Assembly: GCF_003589925.1 (NCBI RefSeq)
Contig: NZ_CP032382.1
Location: forward strand, 4,092,001-4,156,000
Length of the DNA stretch: 64,000 nt
Origin: Chryseolinea soli
Lineage (GTDB): Bacteria > Bacteroidota > Bacteroidia > Cytophagales > Cyclobacteriaceae
Direction of reading: 5' to 3'
Shown here: positions 35,120 to 43,328 of the stretch, piece after piece
Position numbering within the stretch: the first letter of the stretch is position 1
Layout of the letters: each line of letters starts with the position of its first letter
Made by a program: the position numbers and the translations under genes
The notes under the pieces: model-generated
Databases searched by the model: none
Told to the model about the DNA's origin: nothing
What the model saw: the letters and a program-made list of their open reading frames with translations, nothing else

Positions 35120-36120
35120 CCAACCCTTCTCTTTCCGCGCACATAGAAGTCGAACACAATGCTACCCGGGTAAATTGCCTTTCGGGAGTAACGGGGATAT
35201 TGGTCGTGGATCGCGCGTCGTTTCCGTTTATCCCTGGCGTAGTGCCGTATAAAATGTAAATGCGCCTTTCCTACGGCATGAAAATTTGCCGGCTGTCCCT
35301 TGAGCAAAAAGACGACGGCTGCCAGCCAATCCAACCACAAGCGAAAGGGAAGTTTGTATAGCAATTCTCCGCGATCGAAATGCTTAAAGATCAGCGAGAG
35401 CCCGTTGCGAAAATTGAGATACGTTTTACGGGGATTGTTATACCCCAGGGTGCCCGCACCCAGGTGATAGATGGTGCTCTGTCCGCAGTAGCAAACCCTG
35501 AGCCCGGCGCGATTCAGCTTCCAGCACAGATCGATCTCTTCCATGTGGGCAAAGAAGTCCTCATCGAAACCACCCCTGTCGTGGAACGCATCGGCCCGGA
35601 TCGCCAGGCATGCACCCGAGGCCCAGAACACATCAGTGGTGTCGTTGTATTGCCCCATGTCCTGCTCCACGACATCAAACAGGCGGCCGCGGCAAAAGGG
35701 ATAGCCCAGGGCATCGATAAGTCCGCCACCGGCCCCGGCATATTCGAAGGTGTCGCGCTGGCGATAGGAGAGGATCTTGGGCTGCACGGCGGCAATAGTC
35801 TCATCCGAATCCAGGAGCTGCGTCAGGGGGGACAACCAAAGGGGGGTGACTTCAATATCGGAATTCAACAACACGTAGTAGTCGGCCTGCACCTGCAGCA
35901 GGGCCCGGTTATAGCCGCCACAGTAGCCGTAGTTCTTGTCCAGCACAATGCGCTTCACCGACGGGAAATCCTTCTGAAGTATGGCCAGAGAGTTGTCGGT
36001 GGAGGCGTTGTCGGCCACGATGATCTCCGCGCCTCCGGAATGCTGCAGCACCGAGGGTAAAAACGTCGGTAACAGCGCGGCGCCGTTGTAGTTGAGGATG
36101 ACTACGGCCGTTTGGCTCAT
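35113..36120 (-). CDS. Family 2 glycosyltransferase
   Basis: A 335-residue GT2 enzyme, transferring a sugar from a nucleotide-sugar donor. The GT-A fold is clear: VVILNYNGAALLPTFLPSVL, ADNASTDNS (D37), and the nucleotide-metal site LLNSDIE (D88). Residues 160-210 (FWASGACLAIRADAFHDRGGFDEDFFAHMEEIDLCWKLNRAG) carry the acceptor and base region typical of rhamnosyltransferase-like members. There is a possible C-terminal membrane-associating segment near 255-275. It acts in glycan or envelope polysaccharide assembly; acceptor unknown. Its start overlaps the ybaB stop (ATGA). Confidence 0.9.
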   Translation of the reverse strand: MSQTAVVILNYNGAALLPTFLPSVLQHSGGAEIIVADNASTDNSLAILQKDFPSVKRIVLDKNYGYCGGYNRALLQVQADYYVLLNSDIEVTPLWLSPLTQLLDSDETIAAVQPKILSYRQRDTFEYAGAGGGLIDALGYPFCRGRLFDVVEQDMGQYNDTTDVFWASGACLAIRADAFHDRGGFDEDFFAHMEEIDLCWKLNRAGLRVCYCGQSTIYHLGAGTLGYNNPRKTYLNFRNGLSLIFKHFDRGELLYKLPFRLWLDWLAAVVFLLKGQPANFHAVGKAHLHFIRHYARDKRKRRAIHDQYPRYSRKAIYPGSIVFDFYVRGKRRVGQ

Positions 36121-36452
36121 CCCATCAAACTACCGAGGTCCATACCGGGAATGTTGGGCAGCAGTCCATCCGTGTTCTTGCGCACCTCTTCTTTGGCCAT
36201 GGCATCTGCGGCATCCATGGCTTTGTTGACGGCGGCCACCACGAGGTCTTGCAGGATGACTTTGTCTTCACTCTTGAGCAGGGCCGGATCGATATCGACA
36301 GCGATCAATGTTTTTTTTCCGGTAACCGTAGCCTTCACCATGCCGGCACCCGACTCGCCTTGCGCCTGAAGCTTCTCCAGGTTGTCCTGCACTTCTTTCA
36401 TACGGGCTTGGAATTCTTTGACCTTGCCCATCATTTTCATCATATCAAACAT
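36117..36452 (-). CDS. ybaB: YbaB/EbfC family nucleoid-associated protein
   Basis: A 111-residue YbaB/EbfC protein, a dimeric DNA-binding protein that coats the nucleoid. Visible are the Met-rich start MFDMMKMMGKVKEFQARMKEVQDNLEKL, the GAGMVKATVTGKKTLIAVDIDPALL core and a Gly/Pro/Asp-rich tail NIPGMDLGSLMG. The frame is open to 36794, but that extension is the shadow of the next gene, and MFDMMKMM at 36452 is the family start. It overlaps the glycosyltransferase start by four bases, suggesting co-transcription. Confidence 0.9.
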   Translation of the reverse strand: MFDMMKMMGKVKEFQARMKEVQDNLEKLQAQGESGAGMVKATVTGKKTLIAVDIDPALLKSEDKVILQDLVVAAVNKAMDAADAMAKEEVRKNTDGLLPNIPGMDLGSLMG

Positions 36453-36567
36453 AGGTTGCTCGTTTCGGTTTTGTGACTTGCTTTCTTCCCGGTAAAGGTA
36501 AATGATTGTACGTAAATGGCGTGGGCAAAATCCAATACATTCTGCAGGATCCCGGAGTGCTGTGATT

Positions 36568-38454
36568 TTACCGCTTTCTGAATAACACGATGGTGCCCGA
36601 CTGCTCGGAGGTGCGGTTGATGAGGTCGGTGATCTTTGCCTTGAATACGTATGTGCCTTCGGGCTGGATATTGCCTTTGTAGGTACCATCCCAACCCTGC
36701 ATTGCGTTGTCGGTAGAGAAAAGCTGTTCGCCCCAGCGGTTGAAGATCTTGAATTCGAACCGGGCCGTATATTGTCCCACGACTTTGAACTCATCGTTCA
36801 ATCCGTCGCCGTTAGGCGTGAAGGCCGAGGGATAGAACAGGTTCGGCTCCTTGATGAGCGTGATCACGTTGGAGACCGACACGGGGATGCCCGCATCCAC
36901 CGCGGTGGCCGTGACGCGGTAGACGTATACCTGGTGTGTAAAATCCTCAGCGTCGTCCAACAGGGTGGTGGCTGTGCCGGTGTCGAACGCCTGGAGCAGT
37001 TGTCCCTGGTCGTCGAATTTTTCTACGCGATAGTTTGCCACGCCATTTTTCCAGCCGCTGTAGGACGTCCACGAAAGGTTAATGCTGTTGTCGGACTGCA
37101 CAGTGCCGGAAAGTTGGATGGGACAAACATCCACGCTTGCGGGACTGCTGTTGCCACAAACATCCTGGTAGCCGATCCGGTAACAGATCGTGGCATCTGT
37201 GGCGTAGGCGTCATCCGTGAAGGATGGCGTCGTCGACGTTCCCAGGGGGATGTAATTGCCGTTCGTCGCTTTTGTGATGGTGTAGGTTTTGGCGTTGAAG
37301 GCCGGGTCCTGCGTCCACTGGAGGGCGACGGAATTGTCGGTCACGACGGCGGAAACATCCTCCACAACGGATGGGATATTGGTGGAAATGGCCGTGGCGC
37401 ATTTTTGAAGGGAGATGCTTTTACTGCCGTTCGCGTAGTTTGAGGTGAGCTGGTAGCAATATTCCGTTCCACAGGTGATGGCCGTATCGTCATAGGAAGT
37501 GGCGCCGGCGGCGACCGCGATGGGGCCCGCGGTGCTTTTGGAGAGTGAGTAACCGCTAATGCCGGTTGCCGACGTGGACCATGTGACCTTGTTCACGTTG
37601 TTTTGTGGCGACACGTCAAAATTCGCGCTGGCGATCACATCGGTTGGGTAGGCTGTCGTGTTGGCGCACGGATCGAAAACACCCATTCGAAAACGATAAT
37701 AGTTGTCGTCCGCGAGGAGGTTCTTCACCGTGGTCGTGGTCGCGTTGTAGACAGTCTGCAGTTGCTGGAAGTTGCCGGCGTTGGTGGCGATGTCAAGTTT
37801 ATAGAGCGTGTTGGGAACGTCGTTGAAATCCAATTGGATCTGGTCGGCGCTTAGAACGGTCAGTTGTGTGATGGTGGGTGTTGCCAGTGTCGGCACCACA
37901 TCGACGGATTGTGTGGCCGCATTGCAGTTGTCGGCAGCGCCCAGGTTTACACCCTTCACGCTCACACTTTTATTGCCGGAGGATCCGAACGGATGCGTGT
38001 CTTTCGCCAGGCTGCCCGACGGGACCGGGGGCATCACCGTGCCGTCGCTATAGCTGATGACGTATTGATTGTAGTTTGTGTCCGAGATCTTTACCTGCAC
38101 TTCATTGCCACCGCATGTATACAGGTCAAATGCAGGTTGTGTGTTCGGCACCACGGTGATGGTGATCTGATCAAAACCCAGGGTTTGGAACAGAATTTTT
38201 AATGTATACGTGCCGGGTTGTGTGTATACGTGGCTGAAGGCCAGGGATTGAAAGTTGTTATTCCCCTCGTAGTCCATGTCGCATGGCGTCGTGCCATTGC
38301 AAGGCGGAACCGTACTCACCACGTTCACCGTGAGCGGCGCGCATCCCTTGATTTGATCCACTTTAAAGTCGCCATCATCGCTGGTATATTGTGCACGCGC
38401 GACCAGGACGCCCATAAGGAAAAAGAAAAGCAGTATGAACGATCTACGATTCAT
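36568..38454 (-). CDS. Secreted protein with T9SS C-terminal domain (gliding-motility type)
   Basis: A 628-residue exported protein with a signal peptide (1-21). It has an N-terminal PKD-like region (CAPLTVNVVS…FSHVYTQPGTYTLKI), several fibronectin type III-like repeats in the middle, and a C-terminal T9SS sorting domain of the gliding-motility kind: NLFYPSAFTPNGDGLNDEF near 537, IFNRWGEQLFS near 570, and GWDGTYKGN…PEGTYVFKAKI. It should be secreted by the type IX system and displayed on the surface. Function beyond adhesion-like architecture is unknown. The start overlaps hutH by 11 bases, so the two may be coupled. Confidence 0.88.
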   Translation of the reverse strand: MNRRSFILLFFFLMGVLVARAQYTSDDGDFKVDQIKGCAPLTVNVVSTVPPCNGTTPCDMDYEGNNNFQSLAFSHVYTQPGTYTLKILFQTLGFDQITITVVPNTQPAFDLYTCGGNEVQVKISDTNYNQYVISYSDGTVMPPVPSGSLAKDTHPFGSSGNKSVSVKGVNLGAADNCNAATQSVDVVPTLATPTITQLTVLSADQIQLDFNDVPNTLYKLDIATNAGNFQQLQTVYNATTTTVKNLLADDNYYRFRMGVFDPCANTTAYPTDVIASANFDVSPQNNVNKVTWSTSATGISGYSLSKSTAGPIAVAAGATSYDDTAITCGTEYCYQLTSNYANGSKSISLQKCATAISTNIPSVVEDVSAVVTDNSVALQWTQDPAFNAKTYTITKATNGNYIPLGTSTTPSFTDDAYATDATICYRIGYQDVCGNSSPASVDVCPIQLSGTVQSDNSINLSWTSYSGWKNGVANYRVEKFDDQGQLLQAFDTGTATTLLDDAEDFTHQVYVYRVTATAVDAGIPVSVSNVITLIKEPNLFYPSAFTPNGDGLNDEFKVVGQYTARFEFKIFNRWGEQLFSTDNAMQGWDGTYKGNIQPEGTYVFKAKITDLINRTSEQSGTIVLFRKR

Positions 38455-39940
38455 GCGAGGGGCTCCAGTGTTTCAGAAATTCTTCTGCTTTTTTGATGTC
38501 GTCATGCAATACGCGGTCTTCCTCTATAAACGGCACCGTCTTTCGGAAAGTATCCACAAAATGTTCAAGATACGGAGAAGTTTTCAAAGGCCTGCGGAAG
38601 GTGAGGGCCTGAGCCGCTGTGAGCAATTCGATGGCCAGGATGGAATACAGATTGTTCACCACCCTGAGCGCCTTGGTGGCCGCATTAGCCCCCATGCTCA
38701 CATGGTCCTCCTGTCCGTTCGACGAAACAATGGAGTCGACGGAGGCTGGCGTGCAGAGCTGTTTGTTCTGGCTTACCAGGGAGGCGGCCGTGTATTGCGG
38801 GATCATCAGTCCGGAATGGATACCGGGAGTGGCCACAAGGTAATTGGGCAAGTCACGCAATCCTGCAATAAGTTGGTACGTTCGCCGCTCCGAGATGCTG
38901 CCCAACTCTGCCAGGGCAATCGATAGAAAGTCGAGGGCCAGTGCCAGGGGCTGTCCGTGGAAATTTCCCGCCGAAATGATGGTGTCTTCCTCCGGGAACA
39001 CATTGGGGTTGTCGGTCACACTGTTGACCTCGATCAAAAAGACGTTCGTCACATAATCGATCGTGTCCGCGCTCGCGCCATGCACTTGCGGGATACAACG
39101 GAAGGAGTAGGGGTCCTGTACATGTTTCTTGACTTGCAGGATCAACTCGCTGTTTGATAAAATATCGTTCACTTGTGCGGCCACTTTCATTTGCCCCGCA
39201 TGAGGACGGATGGCATGCACCTGGGGAAGAAAAGGTTCGATGCGGCCATCAAACGCATCCAGCGAAAGCGCCCCGATGATGTTCGCCAGTTGCAACAGGC
39301 GATGGGCATGAAGCGTGCACCAAACCCCGTAGGCGCTCATGAACTGCGTGCCGTTGAGCAACGCCAATCCTTCTTTTGCCTGGAGACGGAGCGGGGGCCA
39401 TTGCATCGCTTTTTGCAACGCATTGCCGGTTATGCGCTTTCCTTCGAAATGCACTTCGCCTAGCCCAATCAGGGGCAGTGTAAGATGCGCCAGCGGTGCG
39501 AGGTCGCCGGAGGCTCCCAGGGAGCCCATCTCGTAAATGACCGGAAGCACATCGTGATTGAACATCGTTGCCAGACGGTCCACGGTATCGGTCTGCACCC
39601 CCGAATAGCCATAGGCCAGCGACTGGATCTTTAGAAACAACATGAGCTTCACAATTTCTTCGGGCACTTCGGGGCCCGTGCCACAAGCGTGTGACTTCAC
39701 CAGGTTTTCCTGCAGATGTTCCAGTTGATCGGCGGAGATATTCTTGTTGTACAAAGACCCAAAACCGGTGTTGATGCCGTAGATGGATTGGGTGGTGCCT
39801 TGCAGTTTTTTATCGAGGTAGTCGCGGCAACGGGCAATGCGTTGACGTGCCTCTTCGGAGAGCTGCACGGTGAGCTTGCCTTCGTGCAGGCGGGCGAGAT
39901 CTTGCAGGGTTAGCTTCGCGCTGGAGATGTAATGCACCAT
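38444..39940 (-). CDS. hutH: Histidine ammonia-lyase
   Basis: A 498-residue aromatic amino-acid ammonia-lyase. The Ala-Ser-Gly triad that forms the MIO cofactor is A143-S144-G145 in MGSLGASGDLAPLAH, and the catalytic Tyr is in YGINTGFG (Y54). TPASVDSIVSSNGQEDHVSMG near 400 favours histidine over phenylalanine or tyrosine as substrate. It would make urocanate from histidine. The remaining hut genes are not in the window, so it stands apart from the pathway. It lies 18 bases downstream of hisS (transcription right to left), with the T9SS gene overlapping its end. Confidence 0.9.
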   Translation of the reverse strand: MVHYISSAKLTLQDLARLHEGKLTVQLSEEARQRIARCRDYLDKKLQGTTQSIYGINTGFGSLYNKNISADQLEHLQENLVKSHACGTGPEVPEEIVKLMLFLKIQSLAYGYSGVQTDTVDRLATMFNHDVLPVIYEMGSLGASGDLAPLAHLTLPLIGLGEVHFEGKRITGNALQKAMQWPPLRLQAKEGLALLNGTQFMSAYGVWCTLHAHRLLQLANIIGALSLDAFDGRIEPFLPQVHAIRPHAGQMKVAAQVNDILSNSELILQVKKHVQDPYSFRCIPQVHGASADTIDYVTNVFLIEVNSVTDNPNVFPEEDTIISAGNFHGQPLALALDFLSIALAELGSISERRTYQLIAGLRDLPNYLVATPGIHSGLMIPQYTAASLVSQNKQLCTPASVDSIVSSNGQEDHVSMGANAATKALRVVNNLYSILAIELLTAAQALTFRRPLKTSPYLEHFVDTFRKTVPFIEEDRVLHDDIKKAEEFLKHWSPSHES

Positions 39941-39958
39941 AGTCGTTGTCGGCGCCTG

Positions 39959-41332
39959 CTAAGGTTGTTTTATTTTTTCAATAATCCGTTCGATCGGGAG
40001 TTTTTCCTGCTCGCCGCGATCCATATGCTTGAGGGCCAGTTGACCGCTTTGGGCTTCTTCGGGGCCAATAACGATCGCGAACGGAATGGCTTTTTTGTTC
40101 GCAAAATCCAGTTGCTTTTTCAGCTTTGCGTGGTCGGGATAGATCTCGGAAGCAATGCCTGCGGCCCGGAGCGCGGACAACACACCCAAACCATAGTAGA
40201 GACTGTCATCATCAAAATGACAGACCAGTACCTTCGACGTTGCTGTGGCTCCTTTAGGAAAAAGATTCAACTCGTCCATCGCGTCGTAGATGCGATCAAC
40301 GCCAAATGAAAATCCAACCCCGGACAGATTTTCTTTGTCGCCAAACGCTTGGGTCAGGTTGTCGTAACGCCCACCACCGCTCACGCTGCCGATGGCGACG
40401 TTGTTGATCTTTACTTCGAAGATGCATCCGGTGTAGTAGCTCAGGCCGCGGGCGAGCGAGACATCAAACTCCACATGATTGTCGGAAGCGTTGTAGTTCT
40501 TTAACAAATTGAAAACCTCCTGGAGGTCGCGCAAACCTTTTTGGCCGCTTTCGCTGGCGTCGAAGCGCGATTGCAGGAAGGCGATCTTATTGGTGGTTGT
40601 GCCTTTTACATGCAGGATGTCGAATAAGGCGGTGAGGCTTTCTTCGGAGAAACCCTTGGGGCGCAGTTCCTCTTTTATTTTTTCCTCGCCGATCTTGTCC
40701 AGCTTGTCGATGGCGACAAACAAGGAGGTCTCGTTTTGCTTTGCGCCGATGCTTTCGGCGATGCCGGAGAGAATGCCGCGGTGATTGATTTTGATGGTAT
40801 AGTCGGCAATGCCAAGGCCTTTGAATACTTCGGTGATCATGAGGATGATCTCCGCTTCGCAGAGCAATGAATCCGTTCCGACCACGTCGGCATCGCATTG
40901 GTAAAATTCGCGGTACCGTCCTTTTTGGGGACGATCAGCACGCCAGACCGGCTGGATCTGGTAGCGCTTAAAAGGAAATGTTATTTCGTTCCGGTTCATC
41001 ACCACAAAGCGTGCAAAGGGAACCGTAAGGTCGTAGCGCAAGCCTTTTTCGGAGATGCTGGACGTGATCTGTTTTGAGCTTTTAGTACTTAACAACTGGG
41101 CATCGGCATCCTTTAAAAAATCGCCCGAGTTAAGGATCTTGAAAAGCAGTTGATCCCCTTCTTCGCCGTACTTCCCCGTGAGGGTGGAAAGGTTTTCCAT
41201 GGCGGGGGTTTCCAGGGGTTGGAAGCCAAATTTCTGGAATACGCTTCTAATGGTCTCAAAAATAAATTGCCGCTTGGCCATCACGGCAGGGCCAAAATCG
41301 CGCGTGCCTTTGGGTAAGGTGGGTTTTTCCAT
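39959..41332 (-). CDS. hisS: Histidyl-tRNA synthetase
   Basis: A 457-residue class II histidyl-tRNA synthetase. The opening PTLPKGTRDFGPAVMAKRQ is typical of motif 1, motif 2 is seen in RPQKGRYREFYQCDADVVG, and motif 3 and the histidine-specific A-box are in SGGGRYDNL and GVGFSFGVDRI. The C-terminal anticodon-binding domain (about 365-457) includes KVLVCHFDDDSLYYGL. Length is slightly larger than the E. coli enzyme. It is followed by hutH, so two histidine-related genes sit side by side and may share a transcript. Confidence 0.97.
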   Translation of the reverse strand: MEKPTLPKGTRDFGPAVMAKRQFIFETIRSVFQKFGFQPLETPAMENLSTLTGKYGEEGDQLLFKILNSGDFLKDADAQLLSTKSSKQITSSISEKGLRYDLTVPFARFVVMNRNEITFPFKRYQIQPVWRADRPQKGRYREFYQCDADVVGTDSLLCEAEIILMITEVFKGLGIADYTIKINHRGILSGIAESIGAKQNETSLFVAIDKLDKIGEEKIKEELRPKGFSEESLTALFDILHVKGTTTNKIAFLQSRFDASESGQKGLRDLQEVFNLLKNYNASDNHVEFDVSLARGLSYYTGCIFEVKINNVAIGSVSGGGRYDNLTQAFGDKENLSGVGFSFGVDRIYDAMDELNLFPKGATATSKVLVCHFDDDSLYYGLGVLSALRAAGIASEIYPDHAKLKKQLDFANKKAIPFAIVIGPEEAQSGQLALKHMDRGEQEKLPIERIIEKIKQP

Positions 41333-41434
41333 AATATGGCCGCAAAGCTAAAAAGGAAATCGGGGATTTGAAGAGGCCTGCACGACGTTTTGAGGGAATC
41401 GGGGACTTTCAGAATTCGGGTGGAAAATTTTGGT

Positions 41435-41460
41435 AAAAGTTTCCATATATGGAAACTTTT
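41435..41460. promoter_or_regulatory. Perfect 26-bp palindromic operator
   Basis: AAAAGTTTCC-ATATAT-GGAAACTTTT reads the same on both strands. It covers the place where the -33 element of the downstream toxin-antitoxin promoter should be, so a dimeric antitoxin bound there would block transcription. Confidence 0.75.
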
Positions 41461-41462
41461 TG

Positions 41463-41470
41463 TAGATTTG
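41463..41470 (+). promoter_or_regulatory. -7 box of the toxin-antitoxin promoter
   Basis: A perfect TAGATTTG lies two bases after the palindrome and 22 bases before the toxin ATG at 41493. The -33 position falls inside the palindrome (GTTT at 41439). Confidence 0.65.
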
Positions 41471-41492
41471 GGTGTTCGTTAGCTATGACCAG

Positions 41493-41821
41493 ATGGAGGC
41501 AAAATTTGACATTGTGTTCCTGGAAGAGGCACGTTCATTTATAGGGTCTATAATGAAAAAGCGCAGCGGAAGATCCTGTACAACATGGATAAGGCCAGAT
41601 TTCTGAACGATGTTAGCCTGCTTAAGAAACTGACGCCGGAGATCTGGGAGTTCAGAACACTATACCAGGGGTTGCAATACCGGTTGCTGGCGTTTTGGGA
41701 TGTGAAACAAAAGCCCACGTTGGTGGTTGCCACGCACGGATTTGTGAAAAAGACCGATAAGGTGGCCCGTGAGAAGATAAAAAAGGCAAATAGTCTAAGG
41801 CAGCTTTATATTGAACAATAA
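41493..41821 (+). pseudogene. HigB/RelE-like toxin gene split by a -1 frameshift
   Basis: The locus encodes a RelE/HigB-type toxin in two frames. From the ATG at 41493 the first frame reads MEAKFDIVFLEEARSFIGS, the family's N-terminus, and then runs to an early stop at about 41608. The rest, KILYNMDKARFLNDV…WEFRTLYQGLQYRLLAFWD…ATHGFVKKTDK, continues in the frame displaced by -1 and ends at 41821. Joined near 41550-41561, the two give a normal-length toxin of about 109 residues. The change is either a one-base deletion (gene dead) or a programmed slip at the AAAAAG run (41556-41561). The second frame alone, from the ATG at 41585, would lack the first 30 residues. The antitoxin follows after 3 bases. 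Confidence 0.7.
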
Positions 41822-41824
41822 CAC

Positions 41825-42163
41825 ATGAAATCGAAATTGAAAACCTACACCCTCGACCAGGTCAAGGACGAAATGATTGGCAAGCGGGGCACCGCCCGGC
41901 GCGATGAATACGAATTTGAACTTACCCTCGAATTGCTGGGGGAGATGATCAAGACCACCCGTCAGCAGCGGCATTTAACCCAGGAGCAATTGGGTAAATT
42001 GGTGGGCGTTCAGAAAGCACAGATCTCGAAATTGGAAAAAAACGCCACGAATGTGACCGTAGGCACCGTATTGCGGATATTTGATGCGCTGAAGGCGAAA
42101 ATAAACTTCCGGATCGAATTGGAAAACAAGCGTATTTCCAGTCCTGAAGCCGGATTAGGATGA
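41825..42163 (+). CDS. HigA-type antitoxin (XRE helix-turn-helix)
   Basis: A 112-residue antitoxin-type protein. Residues 1-35 are charged (DEYEFELTLELLGEMIK). A Cro/C1-type helix-turn-helix spans about 40-95: IKTTRQQRHLTQEQLGKLVGVQKAQISKLEKNATNVTVGTVLRIFDAL. It is three bases downstream of the toxin, in the toxin-first order of HigBA. By analogy it binds the toxin and represses its own operon, most likely at the 26-bp palindrome at 41435. It is intact, so it may now act as a free-standing repressor if the toxin is dead. Confidence 0.85.
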   Translation: MKSKLKTYTLDQVKDEMIGKRGTARRDEYEFELTLELLGEMIKTTRQQRHLTQEQLGKLVGVQKAQISKLEKNATNVTVGTVLRIFDALKAKINFRIELENKRISSPEAGLG

Positions 42164-42200
42164 TCGTTGGGGATTTTCTTCAATAAAAAGGCGAAGGGCC

Positions 42201-42231
42201 TTTGCAAAACCGGAATTAGCGGTTATTTTTG
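42201..42231 (+). promoter_or_regulatory. Textbook Bacteroidota promoter
   Basis: TTTG (42201-42204), exactly 19 bases, then TATTTTTG (42224-42231). Both elements are perfect. It drives the 50-residue gene that begins at 42256. Confidence 0.85.
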
Positions 42232-42255
42232 CGCTCCTTTTAAAGAATTTCAATC

Positions 42256-42408
42256 ATGGCAGTAACCAGACTTAAGAGAAAAGGCCGCAAAGATAAGGCA
42301 GTATCCGCAGTGAGACGTCAGTCGCTGAAGAATCAAAACTTCAAGCCCGTGATCAAGAACGTGGATGTAGAAAAGATCAAAGAAGAATTCAAAGCGAAGA
42401 AAGCTTAA
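42256..42408 (+). CDS. 50-residue basic protein with its own transcription unit
   Basis: A short gene that is easily missed. It encodes 50 residues, MAVTRLKRKGRKDKAVSAV… to …KIKEEFKAKKA, with 17 Lys/Arg and few acidic residues in its first half. It has no Cys, no signal peptide and no membrane segment, so it is a cytoplasmic, probably nucleic-acid- or ribosome-binding protein. I recall similar small conserved basic proteins in this phylum but cannot name a family. A consensus promoter is 25 bases upstream and a perfect terminator 24 bases downstream, so it is a complete, probably strongly transcribed unit. Confidence 0.75.
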   Translation: MAVTRLKRKGRKDKAVSAVRRQSLKNQNFKPVIKNVDVEKIKEEFKAKKA

Positions 42409-42431
42409 TCTTTCCTCCTTTTAAAATATTG

Positions 42432-42460
42432 AAAAAGTCCTGCCAAAGCGGGACTTTTTT
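42432..42460 (+). terminator. Rho-independent terminator
   Basis: AAAAAGTCCTGC pairs with GCGGGACTTTTT around a CAAA loop (one T-G pair), ending in T. It closes the 50-residue gene. Confidence 0.88.
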
Positions 42461-42493
42461 TATTTTACGCACCTTTACCATCAACCCCTGCCC

Positions 42494-43261
42494 ATGCACC
42501 TCGTCAACTGGAATGTGAACGGAATACGGTCCATCATCAAGAAGGATTTCTTGAAGGACATTGCCGAGATGAATCCCGATATTCTCTGTTTCCAGGAGAC
42601 CAAGGCGGGCGTGGAGGATGCGCGAGGGGCACTCGAGCAGTTGCAAGGCTATCACACCTACATCAACTCATCCAAAGCCCGCAAAGGCTATTCGGGCACG
42701 GCCATTCTCTCCAGGACCGAGCCCATGTCCGTCACCTACGATATGGGGATGGAGGAACACGACCAGGAGGGGAGGGTGATCACTGCTGAATATCCAACCT
42801 ATTTCGTGGTCACCGTATATACCCCCAACGCCGGCGAGGGACTTGCACGGCTCGACTACCGCGAGCGATGGGACCGTGAGTTCATGGAATATCTGCAATG
42901 GCTCAGCCGCCGGAAACCCGTTATTGCTTGTGGCGATTTTAATGTGGCGCATCAGCCGATCGACATTGCCCGTCCAAAGGAAAATTACAACAAGTCGGCG
43001 GGCTATACGCAGCGCGAGATCGATGGCTTCACGCGTCTCTTGGAGGCGGGCTTTGTGGACACGTTCCGCCGGTTTTACCCGGAAGAGGTGAAGTACACCT
43101 ACTGGAATTTTGTGACCAACGCGCGGGCGAAAAACGCGGGCTGGCGAATCGATTATTTCCTGGTGAGCGAGTCACTTATGGGTAACGTCAAGGACGCGCT
43201 GATATACAATCAATACCTGGGCTCGGATCATTGCCCGGTGGCTTTGAAGATCGAATTTTAG
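42494..43261 (+). CDS. xthA: Exodeoxyribonuclease III / AP endonuclease
   Basis: A 255-residue exonuclease III of the exonuclease-endonuclease-phosphatase fold, which cleaves DNA at abasic sites and degrades one strand from the 3' end. Metal and catalytic residues are visible: E35 in LCFQETKAG, GDFN (D148, N150), and the C-terminal GSDHCPV with D245 and H246. The family opener LVNWNVNGIRS is at 3-13. Length matches. It is cytoplasmic and monocistronic. Downstream lies a 16-bp hairpin shared with the convergent outer-membrane gene. Confidence 0.95.
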   Translation: MHLVNWNVNGIRSIIKKDFLKDIAEMNPDILCFQETKAGVEDARGALEQLQGYHTYINSSKARKGYSGTAILSRTEPMSVTYDMGMEEHDQEGRVITAEYPTYFVVTVYTPNAGEGLARLDYRERWDREFMEYLQWLSRRKPVIACGDFNVAHQPIDIARPKENYNKSAGYTQREIDGFTRLLEAGFVDTFRRFYPEEVKYTYWNFVTNARAKNAGWRIDYFLVSESLMGNVKDALIYNQYLGSDHCPVALKIEF

Positions 43262-43328
43262 AAGCGCAGACCTATTCCTGTAGTCTATGCAGAGACTATT
43301 TTGTCATGGGCATTCCCCTTGGAAAAAT

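Noticed and set aside
36453..36794. An N-terminal extension of YbaB
   Set aside because: The extra codons overlap the T9SS cargo gene on the same strand in another frame, and the conserved MFDMMKMM start lies at 36452.
41343..41350. TAGCTTTG box just ahead of hisS
   Set aside because: It matches the -7 consensus, but no -33 element is seen at 19-21 bases and the leader would be only a few bases long. I left it out of the features.
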